Assembly: GCF_008107625.1 (NCBI RefSeq)
Contig: NZ_SDKK01000001.1
Coordinates: forward strand, 63,686-127,685
DNA: 64,000 nucleotides
Direction of reading: 5' to 3'
Source: Zoogloea oleivorans
GTDB taxonomy: Bacteria; Pseudomonadota; Gammaproteobacteria; Burkholderiales; Rhodocyclaceae
A program made the position numbers and the translations under genes. The stretch's first letter is position 1, and each line of letters starts with the position of its first letter. The notes beneath the pieces are model-generated. The model was not told the origin of the DNA. It searched no databases and saw only the letters and a list, made by a program, of their open reading frames with translations. Below, one piece after another: positions 34,103 through 43,944 of the stretch.

Positions 34103-35527
34103 TCAACCGATGACCCGTGGCACCGGCGACAAGGAATTACCATCTTGATAAGCATTAAATGATTTTTGACGATCGGAAGGCAGAACACCCAACGCCTGAC
34201 GAGCTATTTGTTCCCGCCCGGTGCGGTAACCGTGCTGAGCGGCATCCTTGGCACCCCAAACCGCAACGCCACCAAAGGTGTAAGCCTCATCGGGCTGACC
34301 CAGCAATTCGTCATATTTCGCCCACCGAGCACTCATCGACGGCTGCCAATCGTACAATTCGGCCATAGCGGAGCGGATGCGACGTGGCATGTGAGCCATT
34401 TGCTCGAATTCGAAGGCTAATTTGCGCTCGTCGTAGCTCGCAGTAACCACCTCGACATAGGGGCTTATATCGCGCTCGTGTAGCGAAATGCCCGGATATT
34501 CGTGGTCGCCAATATCTAGCTTGCGAGGCCAACGGTCGTGATCGGCTTGGAGCATATTAAGTATGTCGGCATCGCCATACATGGCGCGGCCAAGCTTAAT
34601 CAGCGGGCCGTAACAACGCTTAGCGTGGTGCACCAGGTGCTCCCAGGTGCGATCAACGTATTTAGCTTTACGCTCCAAATGCACAGGTTCCTCGCCGGCG
34701 ACAGAAAACTGCGCCAAAAAGGCATTGCCGCTAACAAAATAATCCTGCGGCCGGACCAAAAAATCCCACGGGATAATGTGATGGTTGTCACGAAACCGAG
34801 CTTCAACCCGTACATGCACCGAATCCGGATCACCTAACTGCTTACCCTTTTCATAAACGCAGACCTCAAGCGGAGAGTCGCGCGTACCAACGTTTACAGT
34901 CAGGCCCTTGTTATAGCGATCTCCCCCCTCCCACTCTCCAGGCAGATGGATAACAGGGCGGTTGTGGTACCGGTCCATCTCTCCGGCATGCCAAGCCTTA
35001 CGGGCGTCATGCACCGTCAGAGCCCCGTCAAAAATATCGCGGGCAGCATCCCCGCGCGTGATACGAGGTCTAAGCGGGTCCAACAAATCATGCAGGCGTT
35101 GCTCCCAACCCGGCCTAAAAGCCATGCAGCCCACACCAGTTATGCTGACCAATACGGTCCCATGTTGACGACCACCCCCGGCAGCAACGTGCCCGCATAC
35201 CGCATTAGGGCCAATGCCCCACGTCGAATCGTAAAAGTCCCTAGGCTTAATTTGATCGCCCAAGCCAAAACCTGTCGCCTCAGCCAGCAGGCGAGAAACG
35301 ATGACGGCATAATCGTCCGCAGACTCGCAGGCTTCGCCCGCATGATCCGCAAGGGCAATCTCCGCCAGAACAAAACGGAGGGTATCTACGTGGCAGATCG
35401 CCTTGTCGACCTTAGTACGGCACAGGTGGTAAACGACTTTGCGGCCACGCAGCACACGCTTAACTACTATGTCGTCGCGACCAGCGTGATCGACCCATGA
35501 GTAATCATCCACAGGTTTGCGTGCCAT
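34103..35527 (-). CDS. Phage replication initiation protein (rolling circle)
   Basis: A protein of about 474 residues starting MARKPVDDYSWVDHAGRDD. It looks like the inovirus replication initiation factor family (Rep_trans type), with segments such as VLVSITGVGCMAF, RGDAARDIFDGALTVHDA and VCVYEKGKQLGDPDSVHVRVEAR, which probably hold the acidic and tyrosine active-site residues. It nicks the plus strand for rolling-circle replication. ATG 35527 is chosen; the frame is open to 35599. The IS66 element separates it from its usual downstream partner pV. Confidence 0.88.
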   Translation of the reverse strand: MARKPVDDYSWVDHAGRDDIVVKRVLRGRKVVYHLCRTKVDKAICHVDTLRFVLAEIALADHAGEACESADDYAVIVSRLLAEATGFGLGDQIKPRDFYDSTWGIGPNAVCGHVAAGGGRQHGTVLVSITGVGCMAFRPGWEQRLHDLLDPLRPRITRGDAARDIFDGALTVHDARKAWHAGEMDRYHNRPVIHLPGEWEGGDRYNKGLTVNVGTRDSPLEVCVYEKGKQLGDPDSVHVRVEARFRDNHHIIPWDFLVRPQDYFVSGNAFLAQFSVAGEEPVHLERKAKYVDRTWEHLVHHAKRCYGPLIKLGRAMYGDADILNMLQADHDRWPRKLDIGDHEYPGISLHERDISPYVEVVTASYDERKLAFEFEQMAHMPRRIRSAMAELYDWQPSMSARWAKYDELLGQPDEAYTFGGVAVWGAKDAAQHGYRTGREQIARQALGVLPSDRQKSFNAYQDGNSLSPVPRVIG

Positions 35528-35605
35528 CAGCGAGCACCCCGCCGGATACCAGCCACCGTGCCCCACCCACGAGACCCCGTGTTTACTAAGGGGGGGCATC
35601 GACCG

Positions 35606-35653
35606 GCCTGCCCGACGGCGGCCGCCTGACGGCGGCCATCCTGCCGGGCAGGC
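35606..35653. repeat. Long GC hairpin with internal repeats, candidate phage origin or packaging signal
   Basis: GCCTGCCCG (35606-35614) and CGGGCAGGC (35645-35653) form a perfect 9-bp stem. The 30-nt loop includes most of two direct copies of GACGGCGGCC (35614-35623, 35628-35637), and GGCGGCCGCC folds on itself. It is much more GC-rich than the surrounding phage DNA and lies just upstream of rep in a non-coding stretch. Filamentous phages keep replication origins and packaging hairpins in such intergenic regions. Confidence 0.5.
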
Positions 35654-35723
35654 TGGGAGGGAGTACCCGTACCGGCTGGGGACATGGATGCGGGCGAAAA
35701 ATGGCAGGTCATCGTTTTACCTA

Positions 35724-35797
35724 TGTACGCGTTTGGCGTACAGGCAATGTACGCCCGCAGCTTACATTTTGTCAACAACGAGCGTACAAAATATGAT
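35724..35797. promoter_or_regulatory. Overlapping divergent promoters with repressor-type operators
   Basis: The rightward promoter has TTGTCA at 35769-35774 and TATGAT at 35792-35797 (17-nt spacing) and drives the HTH gene. The leftward promoter toward rep has TTGACA (complement of 35770-35775) with TACATT (complement of 35746-35751, 18-nt spacing), so the two -35 boxes overlap. Four half-sites of TGTACGC/GCGTACA lie at 35724, 35736, 35748 and 35782; the first two form an inverted repeat with 5-nt spacer, and the last sits between the rightward -35 and -10. Confidence 0.72.
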
Positions 35798-35827
35798 TTT
35801 GCCCCCTCACGCACAAATAGCGACCCA

Positions 35828-36106
35828 ATGAAGGCGATAGGCCAATATCTGGACGACGCCGTACGACGCGGAGCCGCCAAAAACGACAGCGATGTTGCTC
35901 GGCTGCTTGGCGTTACACGTGCGGCAGTTAGCGATTGGCGTAATCTGAGACGTACGCCAGACGATGACCAAGCGGTCAATCTCGCTAAGCTATTAGGCAT
36001 CGAGCCGGGAGAATTGCTCGCCGAATGCGGAGCAGCCAGGGCACGTAACCCTGAAACCCGCGCAGCCTGGGAGCGAGTGGCGGCTAAGATGGCACAACAA
36101 GACTGA
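35828..36106 (+). CDS. Probable phage repressor (HTH protein)
   Basis: A 92-residue protein with a Cro/C1-type helix-turn-helix: DSDVARLLGVTRAAVSDWRN near residues 23-42, followed by DQAVNLAKLLGIEPGELLAE. It is transcribed divergently from rep, from a promoter carrying a GCGTACA operator, so it probably represses both directions and keeps the phage quiescent. ATG 35828 is chosen as it gives the domain a natural start; the frame is open to 35684 but would run through the promoter. Confidence 0.8.
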   Translation: MKAIGQYLDDAVRRGAAKNDSDVARLLGVTRAAVSDWRNLRRTPDDDQAVNLAKLLGIEPGELLAECGAARARNPETRAAWERVAAKMAQQD

Positions 36107-36113
36107 GCCAGCA

Positions 36114-36299
36114 TCACTTGCGACCAAAATCGCTTTGCAAAGCCGAGTCGGCCGCCAGCGCTACACAGTCGATCATCCTGTACCGGCCGACCTTACGCGT
36201 AGGCAAATAGCCCCTGGCGACCATGTTGCGCACGGCATGCTCGGTAAGCCCCGAGTTAACGGCGAACTGAGCAATAGTCAATAACGGCGTAATCAGCAC
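36114..36299 (-). CDS. Small excisionase/MerR-like DNA-binding protein
   Basis: About 61 residues from GTG 36299. The core TPLLTIAQFAVNSGLTEHAVRNMVARG is a helix-turn-helix of the excisionase/AlpA type, followed by a short wing LPTRKVGRYRMID. GGGGG lies 4 nt upstream of the GTG. It is convergent with the repressor (7-nt gap). It could be the recombination directionality factor for the integrase or a second regulator. The frame is open upstream to 36449. Confidence 0.6.
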   Translation of the reverse strand: MLITPLLTIAQFAVNSGLTEHAVRNMVARGYLPTRKVGRYRMIDCVALAADSALQSDFGRK

Positions 36300-36432
36300 A
36301 CATCCCCCAGCTATTAGCACATCGATGCCCCAATAGTAGCGGCCCACCTTGCGCGAAATAACAGCTAGGTACGGCGATTTATGCGGCGACCAAAAACAAA
36401 AAAGTGCACTCGTATTTCTGCGAACTTTTTTC

Positions 36433-36457
36433 CAAAAAAAACCCGGCAATGCCGGGC
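36433..36457 (-). terminator. Intrinsic terminator of the Sel1 gene
   Basis: On the minus strand CCCGGCA and TGCCGGG pair closely with almost no loop, then a run of eight T. It lies 26 nt after the Sel1 protein stop. The T-run and stem are strong. Confidence 0.8.
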
Positions 36458-36482
36458 TAAAGGTTGAGCAAATTAGATAGGA

Positions 36483-36794
36483 TTAACGACGCTGCTCAAC
36501 AAGCGGCACAATGTTGCCAGCAGGGTATCCATTGTCGCGAGCACGCTGCATCAAATCGAGAGCCTTAACCCTATCTTGCTTGACCCCCAAACCAGACCAG
36601 TACAGCTGGCCCAGGAAGTACGAAGCGCAGGCGTCTCCAGCATCGGACAACTTCTCCAACACGACTGCCGACCGCTCATAGTCATTATCAATTTGTCCAT
36701 AACTCAAGGCTCGACCCGCAGCCAAAGAGCAATCATTAGCTTTGGCCCCAAGAGACCAAAATACAAAGGCAACAGCAATCATCACTTTAAACAT
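36483..36794 (-). CDS. Secreted Sel1-repeat protein (phage cargo)
   Basis: A 103-residue protein with a signal peptide (MFKVMIAVAFVFWSLGAKA) and a Sel1/TPR-like repeat (ASYFLGQLYWSGLGVKQDRVKALDLMQRA) preceded by a degenerate repeat (ERSAVVLEKLSDAGDA). Sel1 repeats mediate protein-protein contacts. Its own terminator and its place outside the structural operon suggest a moron, expressed from the prophage for host benefit or superinfection control. No specific role can be named. Confidence 0.72.
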   Translation of the reverse strand: MFKVMIAVAFVFWSLGAKANDCSLAAGRALSYGQIDNDYERSAVVLEKLSDAGDACASYFLGQLYWSGLGVKQDRVKALDLMQRARDNGYPAGNIVPLVEQRR

Positions 36795-36899
36795 AGCTCT
36801 CAATCTCCAATCTATCCGCGCAAATCGCGCCTAAATAAGATAGCGTACACAAATTCTAATCAAAGCGATTTCTTTTAATCTTCCAGAGCGGAAAACGAA

Positions 36900-37904
36900 A
36901 TGCCAATATCGAAAACAGAAAATGGAAAATGGCTTGCAGATTTCCAGCCGGGAGGACGAGGCGGCAAACGCATTCGCAAAACTTTTGCAACAAAAGGAGA
37001 GGCCAAAGAATACGAAATTTGGCTTAAGTCAAAAAGCCAAGACCCTGAATGGTCACCCAAACGAGACAAGAGGAGACTCAATGATTTACTGACAATTTGG
37101 TACTCAGCACACGGAAAACACCTCAAATCCGGAGACGATACATTCGCGCGCTTAAAGGCATTCGCGACCGATATCGGCAACCCGCCACTATGCGCGACCA
37201 GCGCAGATCATTTCACTTCCTGGCGAACCGACAAGATAGCCGGAGGCATGGCGGCGGCTACCACAAACCGCATTCTCGCCTACACCAAATCAGCGCTCAA
37301 TGCACTAATTCGTACAAACGTAATATCAACCCAAAATCCGTTTTCGAAAATAAAACAAATCCAAATCGACGAGCATGAGCTATCGTTCCTCTCAATAGCG
37401 CAAATAAAGTCACTTCTCCACACGCTGCAAAACGACGCACGCAACAAGCACGCATACCTCGTGGCCAAAGTGTGTTTAGCTACTGGCGCCCGATGGTCCG
37501 AAGGCGAGCGCATGCGGATCAGCCAACTCCAAGGCGCCCTGATTCAGTTCGCGCGAACCAAGTCCAGCAAGGCAAGAGCTGTACCCATCGACCCGGAGCT
37601 ACAGGCCGAAATCGAAACTCACTTCAAAACGCACGGCGACGGCCAACAAATCTTCGGCACCGCATACAACGCTTTTCGAGAGGGTCTAAAACGAGCCAAA
37701 ATCACTTTGCCCGACGGCCAGTGCACACACATCCTGCGACACACGTTCGCCAGTCACTTCATGCAGCGTGGGGGAAACATCCTTACGCTTCAGCGTATCC
37801 TCGGCCACCACAGCGTCACGATGACCATGCGGTACGCCCACCTTGCCCCAGACCACCTCTCCGACGCTGTTCGGCTCAACCCCCTGGCCGACATCGATGG
37901 ATAA
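36900..37904 (+). CDS. int: Tyrosine recombinase, phage integrase
   Basis: A 334-residue site-specific recombinase with an N-terminal arm-binding domain, a core-binding SAM-like domain and a catalytic domain. Catalytic residues are Arg198 (ATGARWSEG), a Lys near 221-224, His277-xx-Arg280 (HILRHTF), His303 (LGHHS) and nucleophile Tyr312 (MRYAHL). It lies 140 nt from the intact tRNA-Leu, as expected for an integrase using that tRNA. It appears intact. Confidence 0.95.
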   Translation: MPISKTENGKWLADFQPGGRGGKRIRKTFATKGEAKEYEIWLKSKSQDPEWSPKRDKRRLNDLLTIWYSAHGKHLKSGDDTFARLKAFATDIGNPPLCATSADHFTSWRTDKIAGGMAAATTNRILAYTKSALNALIRTNVISTQNPFSKIKQIQIDEHELSFLSIAQIKSLLHTLQNDARNKHAYLVAKVCLATGARWSEGERMRISQLQGALIQFARTKSSKARAVPIDPELQAEIETHFKTHGDGQQIFGTAYNAFREGLKRAKITLPDGQCTHILRHTFASHFMQRGGNILTLQRILGHHSVTMTMRYAHLAPDHLSDAVRLNPLADIDG

Positions 37905-37905
37905 G

Positions 37906-37923
37906 AGTTTCACGCGTGAAACT
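37906..37923. promoter_or_regulatory. 18-bp perfect palindrome beside int (parS-like)
   Basis: AGTTTCACGCGTGAAACT begins 2 nt after the integrase stop. It resembles the ParB site parS (TGTTTCACGTGAAACA) with an extra CG at the centre. It could be a protein-binding site used in integration or excision, or chance similarity to parS. Confidence 0.5.
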
Positions 37924-37992
37924 GCGCGCCGACGTTGCCACAGACGCACACACTGTCGTCACTTCGTCGTCACCCGCCGAACAGCAAAACAA

Positions 37993-38029
37993 AAAGCCCT
38001 GCGTCAGAAGATCGCAGGGCTTTGTTTTT
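37993..38029. terminator. Bidirectional intrinsic terminator
   Basis: AAAGCCCTGCG (37993-38003) and CGCAGGGCTTT (38013-38023) form an 11-bp stem, with GTTTTT after it on the plus strand and TTTTTG-type bases on the minus side. It ends int transcription and also minCDE-tRNA-Leu transcription coming from the right. It lies within the prophage, so the phage brought a replacement terminator for the tRNA. Confidence 0.85.
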
Positions 38030-38043
38030 ACAGCGCTTTTCGG

Positions 38044-38128
38044 TGGTGCCCGGAACGGGACTTGAACCCGTAGGCCTTGCGGCGGCGGATTTTAAGTCCG
38101 CTGTGTTTACCGATTTCACCATCCGGGC
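38044..38128 (-). tRNA. tRNA-Leu (TAA), prophage attachment gene
   Basis: An 85-nt tRNA with long variable arm, from GCCCGGATGG to an encoded CCA. The anticodon loop CTTAAAA gives TAA. The anticodon arm and the whole 3' half are phage-supplied (attR 38042-38100, same block as 23292-23350). The displaced host 3' half at the left differs at three positions, including the base pairing with G1. Confidence 0.95.
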
Positions 38129-38138
38129 TCGATGAGAC

Positions 38139-38402
38139 TTACTTGGGCTGCTGCTGGTCCGGCAGCGTGATGTTCACTTCGAGGATCTCGCAGTTGCCCT
38201 GCTTTTCGAGCTGGACCTTGATGTCGTCGGGGCCGACGTTCACATACTTGGAGATCACGGCGATCAACTCGCGCTGCAGGTCCGGCAGGAAGTCCGGTGC
38301 CCGGTTCCCGCCGCGTTCGTGGGCGATGATGAGCGACAGGCGCTCTTTGGCGACCGAGGCGGTCTTCGGCTTGTTGCCGAAAAAGTAGGAAAGCAGGGAC
38401 AT
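38139..38402 (-). CDS. minE: Cell division topological specificity factor MinE
   Basis: An 87-residue MinE. The N-terminal anti-MinCD region is [23 protein letters not shown] in outline, with the topological domain [17 protein letters not shown]. It stimulates MinD ATPase and drives pole-to-pole oscillation, placing the septum at midcell. It starts 1 nt after the minD stop, and tRNA-Leu begins 10 nt downstream of its own stop. Confidence 0.96.
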   Translation of the reverse strand: MSLLSYFFGNKPKTASVAKERLSLIIAHERGGNRAPDFLPDLQRELIAVISKYVNVGPDDIKVQLEKQGNCEILEVNITLPDQQQPK

Positions 38403-38403
38403 C

Positions 38404-39219
38404 TCACTTGCCTCCAAAGAGCCGCTTCAGGATGCCGGGCTTCTCGTAGGTGACGAAGCGCAGCGGGCGGTCTTCGTCGAGGAAGCGTGCGATCACGTCT
38501 TGATAAGCGGCGGCGACGTCGCTGTCTTTCAGGTGGATCGCCGGGGTGCCCTGGTTGGAGGCCTGAAGGACGTCGTCGGATTCGGGAATCACGCCGATCA
38601 GGGGCACGCGGAGGAGTTCCTGCACGTCCTTGTAGGAGAGCATTTCGCCTTCTTCGACCCGCTTGGGGGAGTAGCGGGTGACCAGCAGGTGTTCCTTCAC
38701 CGGCTCGCGGCCTTCCATGGCGCGGCGGCTCTTGCTCTGCAGGATGCCGAGGATGCGGTCGGAGTCGCGTACCGAGGAGACTTCCGGGTTGGAGACGACG
38801 ATGGCTTCGTCGGCAAAGGTCAGGGCCATCACGGCACCCCGTTCGATGCCGGCGGGAGAGTCGCAGATGACGTAGTCGAAGGCCATGTGCTCCAGTTCCT
38901 TCAGGACCTTTTCGACACCTTCTTCAGTCAGCGCGTCCTTGTCGCGGGTCTGGGAGGCCGGCAGGATGAACAGGTTCTCGCAGTGCTTGTCCTTGATCAG
39001 GGCCTGATGCAGGTTGGCTTCGCCATTGACCACGTTGATCAGGTCGTACACCACGCGGCGCTCGCAGCCCATGATGAGGTCGAGGTTGCGCAGGCCCACG
39101 TCGAAGTCGATGACCGCGGTCTTGAAGCCGCGCAGGGCCAGGCCGGTGGAGATGCTCGCACTGGTGGTGGTCTTGCCGACGCCGCCCTTGCCGGACGTTA
39201 TTACGATGACGCGTGCCAC
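38404..39219 (-). CDS. minD: Septum site-determining ATPase MinD
   Basis: A 271-residue membrane-binding ATPase with the deviant Walker [10 protein letters not shown] near the N-terminus, [10 protein letters not shown] as switch region, and a C-terminal amphipathic helix (ILKRLFGGK) that targets the membrane. It recruits MinC to block polar Z-rings and is displaced by MinE. It lies 27 nt after minC. Confidence 0.98.
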   Translation of the reverse strand: MARVIVITSGKGGVGKTTTSASISTGLALRGFKTAVIDFDVGLRNLDLIMGCERRVVYDLINVVNGEANLHQALIKDKHCENLFILPASQTRDKDALTEEGVEKVLKELEHMAFDYVICDSPAGIERGAVMALTFADEAIVVSNPEVSSVRDSDRILGILQSKSRRAMEGREPVKEHLLVTRYSPKRVEEGEMLSYKDVQELLRVPLIGVIPESDDVLQASNQGTPAIHLKDSDVAAAYQDVIARFLDEDRPLRFVTYEKPGILKRLFGGK

Positions 39220-39246
39220 GATGTTCCCTTCGGTATTGATGCCGCT

Positions 39247-40035
39247 TCAATCGTTCTGCAGCGGAGTGATTTCGAGAGTGTGCAGGTTGTCCGAGCCGGT
39301 CAGCTTTACCTGGGCGCCACGCCCGGCAACCGCTTGCGGGATGCCGCGTTCGAAGGTGCGATACACCCCCGCGATGGAGACCAGCTCTGGACCGAAATTG
39401 GTGCTGAAAATGCGGGCACTGGTGTCGCCTCGGGCGCCGGCGAGGGCGCGGCCGCGCAGGTGGCCGTAGCAATGGATGCTGCCGTCGGCGATAACTTCCG
39501 AGCCTGGGCTCATGCCTGCCAGCAGGACCAGGTCGCCGCCCTTGGCGTAGACCTGCTGGCCGGAGCGCAGCGGGCGGTCGACGATCAGGGTCGGGGCGAC
39601 GATGTTGACCGCTTCGCTGGATGCTGGGGCAGGCGCTGCCGCGGGGGGCGTTTCGACGACAGGCGCGGGTGCCGGGGGCGGGGCAATGACCCGCTGCTCG
39701 GCGGACAGGCCTTCGGCGCCGAGTAGCGCCAGGCCGGCGCGGCGGGCACCGTCGTGCAGGGTCTCGGGCAGGTTGCGTACGCCGATCGGCTGTACCTGGT
39801 AGCGGCGCAGCAGACTGAGGATGGCTGTCCAGTCGACCCGCTCCGGTATGTTGGCCAGTTGCGCAAAGTCGAGCACCGTTGGTTCGCCGGCGAAGAAATC
39901 GGGCATGCCGCCAAGCATCATGTGGAGGGCGTCGGCGAGGCGCACGGCCTCCGTGTCACGGACGTGGGCGGTCATTACCGCCAGGCTGGCGCCTTTGAAC
40001 TCGATCAGTTTGCCCTGCAGGGGAGCGTCGGCCAT
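39247..40035 (-). CDS. minC: Septum site-determining protein MinC
   Basis: A 262-residue FtsZ inhibitor. The N-terminal domain (LIEFKGASLAVMTAHV) is joined by an Ala/Pro-rich linker (about residues 115-155) to the C-terminal beta-helix (VYAKGGDLVLLAGMSPGSEV, HCYGHLRGRALAGARGD) that binds MinD. ATG 40035 (MADAPLQGK) is chosen; the frame is open to 40074. It is the first gene of the minCDE operon. Confidence 0.96.
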   Translation of the reverse strand: MADAPLQGKLIEFKGASLAVMTAHVRDTEAVRLADALHMMLGGMPDFFAGEPTVLDFAQLANIPERVDWTAILSLLRRYQVQPIGVRNLPETLHDGARRAGLALLGAEGLSAEQRVIAPPPAPAPVVETPPAAAPAPASSEAVNIVAPTLIVDRPLRSGQQVYAKGGDLVLLAGMSPGSEVIADGSIHCYGHLRGRALAGARGDTSARIFSTNFGPELVSIAGVYRTFERGIPQAVAGRGAQVKLTGSDNLHTLEITPLQND

Positions 40036-40126
40036 ATGGAATGCGGTGCGTAAGTGCGGACTAGAACCGGCCAAGTCTACTTTTCAGCAGGGTTTCGGGC
40101 AAGTGTGCCGGCAAAATGCCTGAAAA

Positions 40127-40987
40127 TCAGTGCAGGGTAGGTGGGGAGGCGAAGAGGGCGGCGACGTCCTCCGCGTCAAAACGGTATTCGTGATTCGACA
40201 GGTCGTCATGGATGAGGATTTCTCCGTGCTCGGCAATCATCGAATCGAGTTCTGCGCGGCCGAGGGAGCGCAGCATGTCGCGCACCTTGTCCCAGTCCTG
40301 GGTCCAGTCGTGGGTGACTTCCCGGGCATCGAGAAGGCGCACGGTTTCCTGGTGGAACAGGCGGGTCAGGATGTCTTCGGCGGACAGGTCGAGCAGCTCT
40401 TCATCACGCACGGTGGAGGCGAGGTGGGTGATCCGGTCCCAGCCGTCGGCATCCTTCTTGTCGGCATCGGGCAGCTTTTGCAGGAACAGGCAGGCGGCGG
40501 CCTTGCCCGAGCTGGCGGTGTGCAGGATGGCCGGTTGCTGTTCGGACTGGGTCAGGTAGTGCTCGAAGACTTCGGCGACGCTGTTGCCCTGGACGGGTAC
40601 GTAGCTCTGGTAGGGGTGACGCAGGCCGGGCATGTCGAGGGTCATCAGAAGCTGGCCGTCACCGACCAGGTCGATGATGCCGGTTTTGCCGACAGCCTCG
40701 TCACCGGCCTTGGCGTAGCCGCGCAGGTTGAGGGCCTCGGTGACATCCACCACCAGCAGGCTGACCGGGCCGTGACCCTGCAACTGGATGGTCAGGCGGC
40801 CGGACTGCTTGAGGTTGCCGCCGATCACGCTGGCTACGGCGCTCATGGCACCGAGCAGGTCGCGCACTTCAGGCGCGTAGTGGCGATTCTCGAGGAGGGC
40901 CTGCCAGACGTCATCAAGTTTGACGATGGCGCCGCGGATGTCGAGGTCTTCCAGCAGGAAGCGCTGGATGGTGCTGGTCGTGCTCAT
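40127..40987 (-). CDS. hslO: Hsp33 family chaperone lacking the redox cysteines
   Basis: A 286-residue Hsp33 homologue with the normal N-terminal fold (SAVASVIGGNLKQSGRLTIQLQ, KTGIIDLVGDGQL) and the recognisable C-terminal frame (LTRLFHQETVRLLD, LDSMIAEHGEI, YRFDAEDVAALF). Known Hsp33 proteins bind zinc through CxC and CxxC. Here those positions read VTHDWTQDW and HDDLSNHE, so all four cysteines are absent, and the protein has one Cys only (AAACLF). Oxidative activation by disulphides is therefore impossible. It overlaps the ArsC-like gene by 4 nt. Confidence 0.92.
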   Translation of the reverse strand: MSTTSTIQRFLLEDLDIRGAIVKLDDVWQALLENRHYAPEVRDLLGAMSAVASVIGGNLKQSGRLTIQLQGHGPVSLLVVDVTEALNLRGYAKAGDEAVGKTGIIDLVGDGQLLMTLDMPGLRHPYQSYVPVQGNSVAEVFEHYLTQSEQQPAILHTASSGKAAACLFLQKLPDADKKDADGWDRITHLASTVRDEELLDLSAEDILTRLFHQETVRLLDAREVTHDWTQDWDKVRDMLRSLGRAELDSMIAEHGEILIHDDLSNHEYRFDAEDVAALFASPPTLH

Positions 40988-41349
40988 TCTGACTTTCCGG
41001 CGGAAAACGGGACGCTGGCGTAGAGGGTGGGATCGAAGCCGACCAGCAACTGGCCGCTGTCGGTTTCAACCACCGGGCGGCGGATCAGGCTGGGAAACTC
41101 CACCATCAGATAGACGGCGGCGCTCTGGGTGCTGAATTCCTGGCGCTCGGGGGGCAGCTTGCGCCAGGTGGTGCCGCGGGTGTTGAGCAGGGTCTTCCAG
41201 CCCACGACCTTGCTCCATTCGTGGAGTTTGCCGGAGTCGATGCCGAGCTTTTTGTAGTCGTGAAAAGTGTAGGCGATGCCTTGCTCGTCGAGCCAGGCGA
41301 AGGCCTTTTTCATGCTGTCGCAATTTTTGATGCCGTAGATCGTGGTCAT
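40984..41349 (-). CDS. ArsC/Spx-family thioredoxin-fold protein (YffB-like)
   Basis: A 121-residue protein. The N-terminal YGIKNCDSMKKA holds the single active-site Cys of the ArsC/Spx family; TFHDYKKLGI and FPSLIRRPVVE are also typical, the latter supplying the family arginine. Closest in style to YffB (glutathione-dependent reductase-like), not a plasmid arsenate reductase. It overlaps hslO by 4 nt, which suggests a shared thiol or stress role. Confidence 0.88.
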   Translation of the reverse strand: MTTIYGIKNCDSMKKAFAWLDEQGIAYTFHDYKKLGIDSGKLHEWSKVVGWKTLLNTRGTTWRKLPPERQEFSTQSAAVYLMVEFPSLIRRPVVETDSGQLLVGFDPTLYASVPFSAGKSE

Positions 41350-41364
41350 GGGGCCAAAAGCAGT

Positions 41365-41385
41365 GCGACGCCGGGGAGGCGTCGC
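41365..41385 (-). terminator. Hairpin between tex and the ArsC-like gene
   Basis: GCGACGCC (41365-41372) and GGCGTCGC (41378-41385) form a perfect 8-bp stem with a 5-nt loop. On the minus strand only a short TTTT follows about 7 nt later, so termination after tex may be weak. Confidence 0.4.
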
Positions 41386-41438
41386 TGAAAAATCAATGAG
41401 ATGGAGCGGATTCTAGCCGCCTGCGGGCTCGCCTGTGC

Positions 41439-43766
<2,328 letters not shown>

Positions 43767-43944
43767 GGGCGGGCTGGCGCGCAAAAGGGCGCATGGTGCA
43801 GAAACGCAGCCCTCCCTGCAAGCCCGTTGCCCGGCCGCTTTCCGGTAAAATCAGTCAATTGTCCATGTCGTGCGTTGTTTCTTTGCGCGCGCGTCCAGCC
43901 GAATCACCCTTGGTGGTGAGTTCGGCCCAGCAGGAGATACATCC

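Larger units (their letters stand above)
23325..38100. mobile_element. Integrated filamentous phage (inovirus) in tRNA-Leu, interrupted by IS66
   Basis: About 14.8 kb (11.8 kb without the IS) bounded by tRNA-Leu repeats. The minus-strand order Rep, pV, small proteins, pVIII, pIII, pIII, pVI, pI/Zot, pIV secretin is the classical filamentous-phage order. A repressor, a Sel1 protein and a tyrosine integrase occupy the right end. Base composition is visibly more AT-rich than the flanking chromosome, apart from the IS. The 183 nt between attL and the first gene (23351-23533) hold no gene. Confidence 0.93.

Noticed and set aside
40984-41349. Arsenate reductase of an arsenic resistance operon
   Set aside because: No arsR, arsB or acr3 nearby, and the sequence is YffB/Spx-like.
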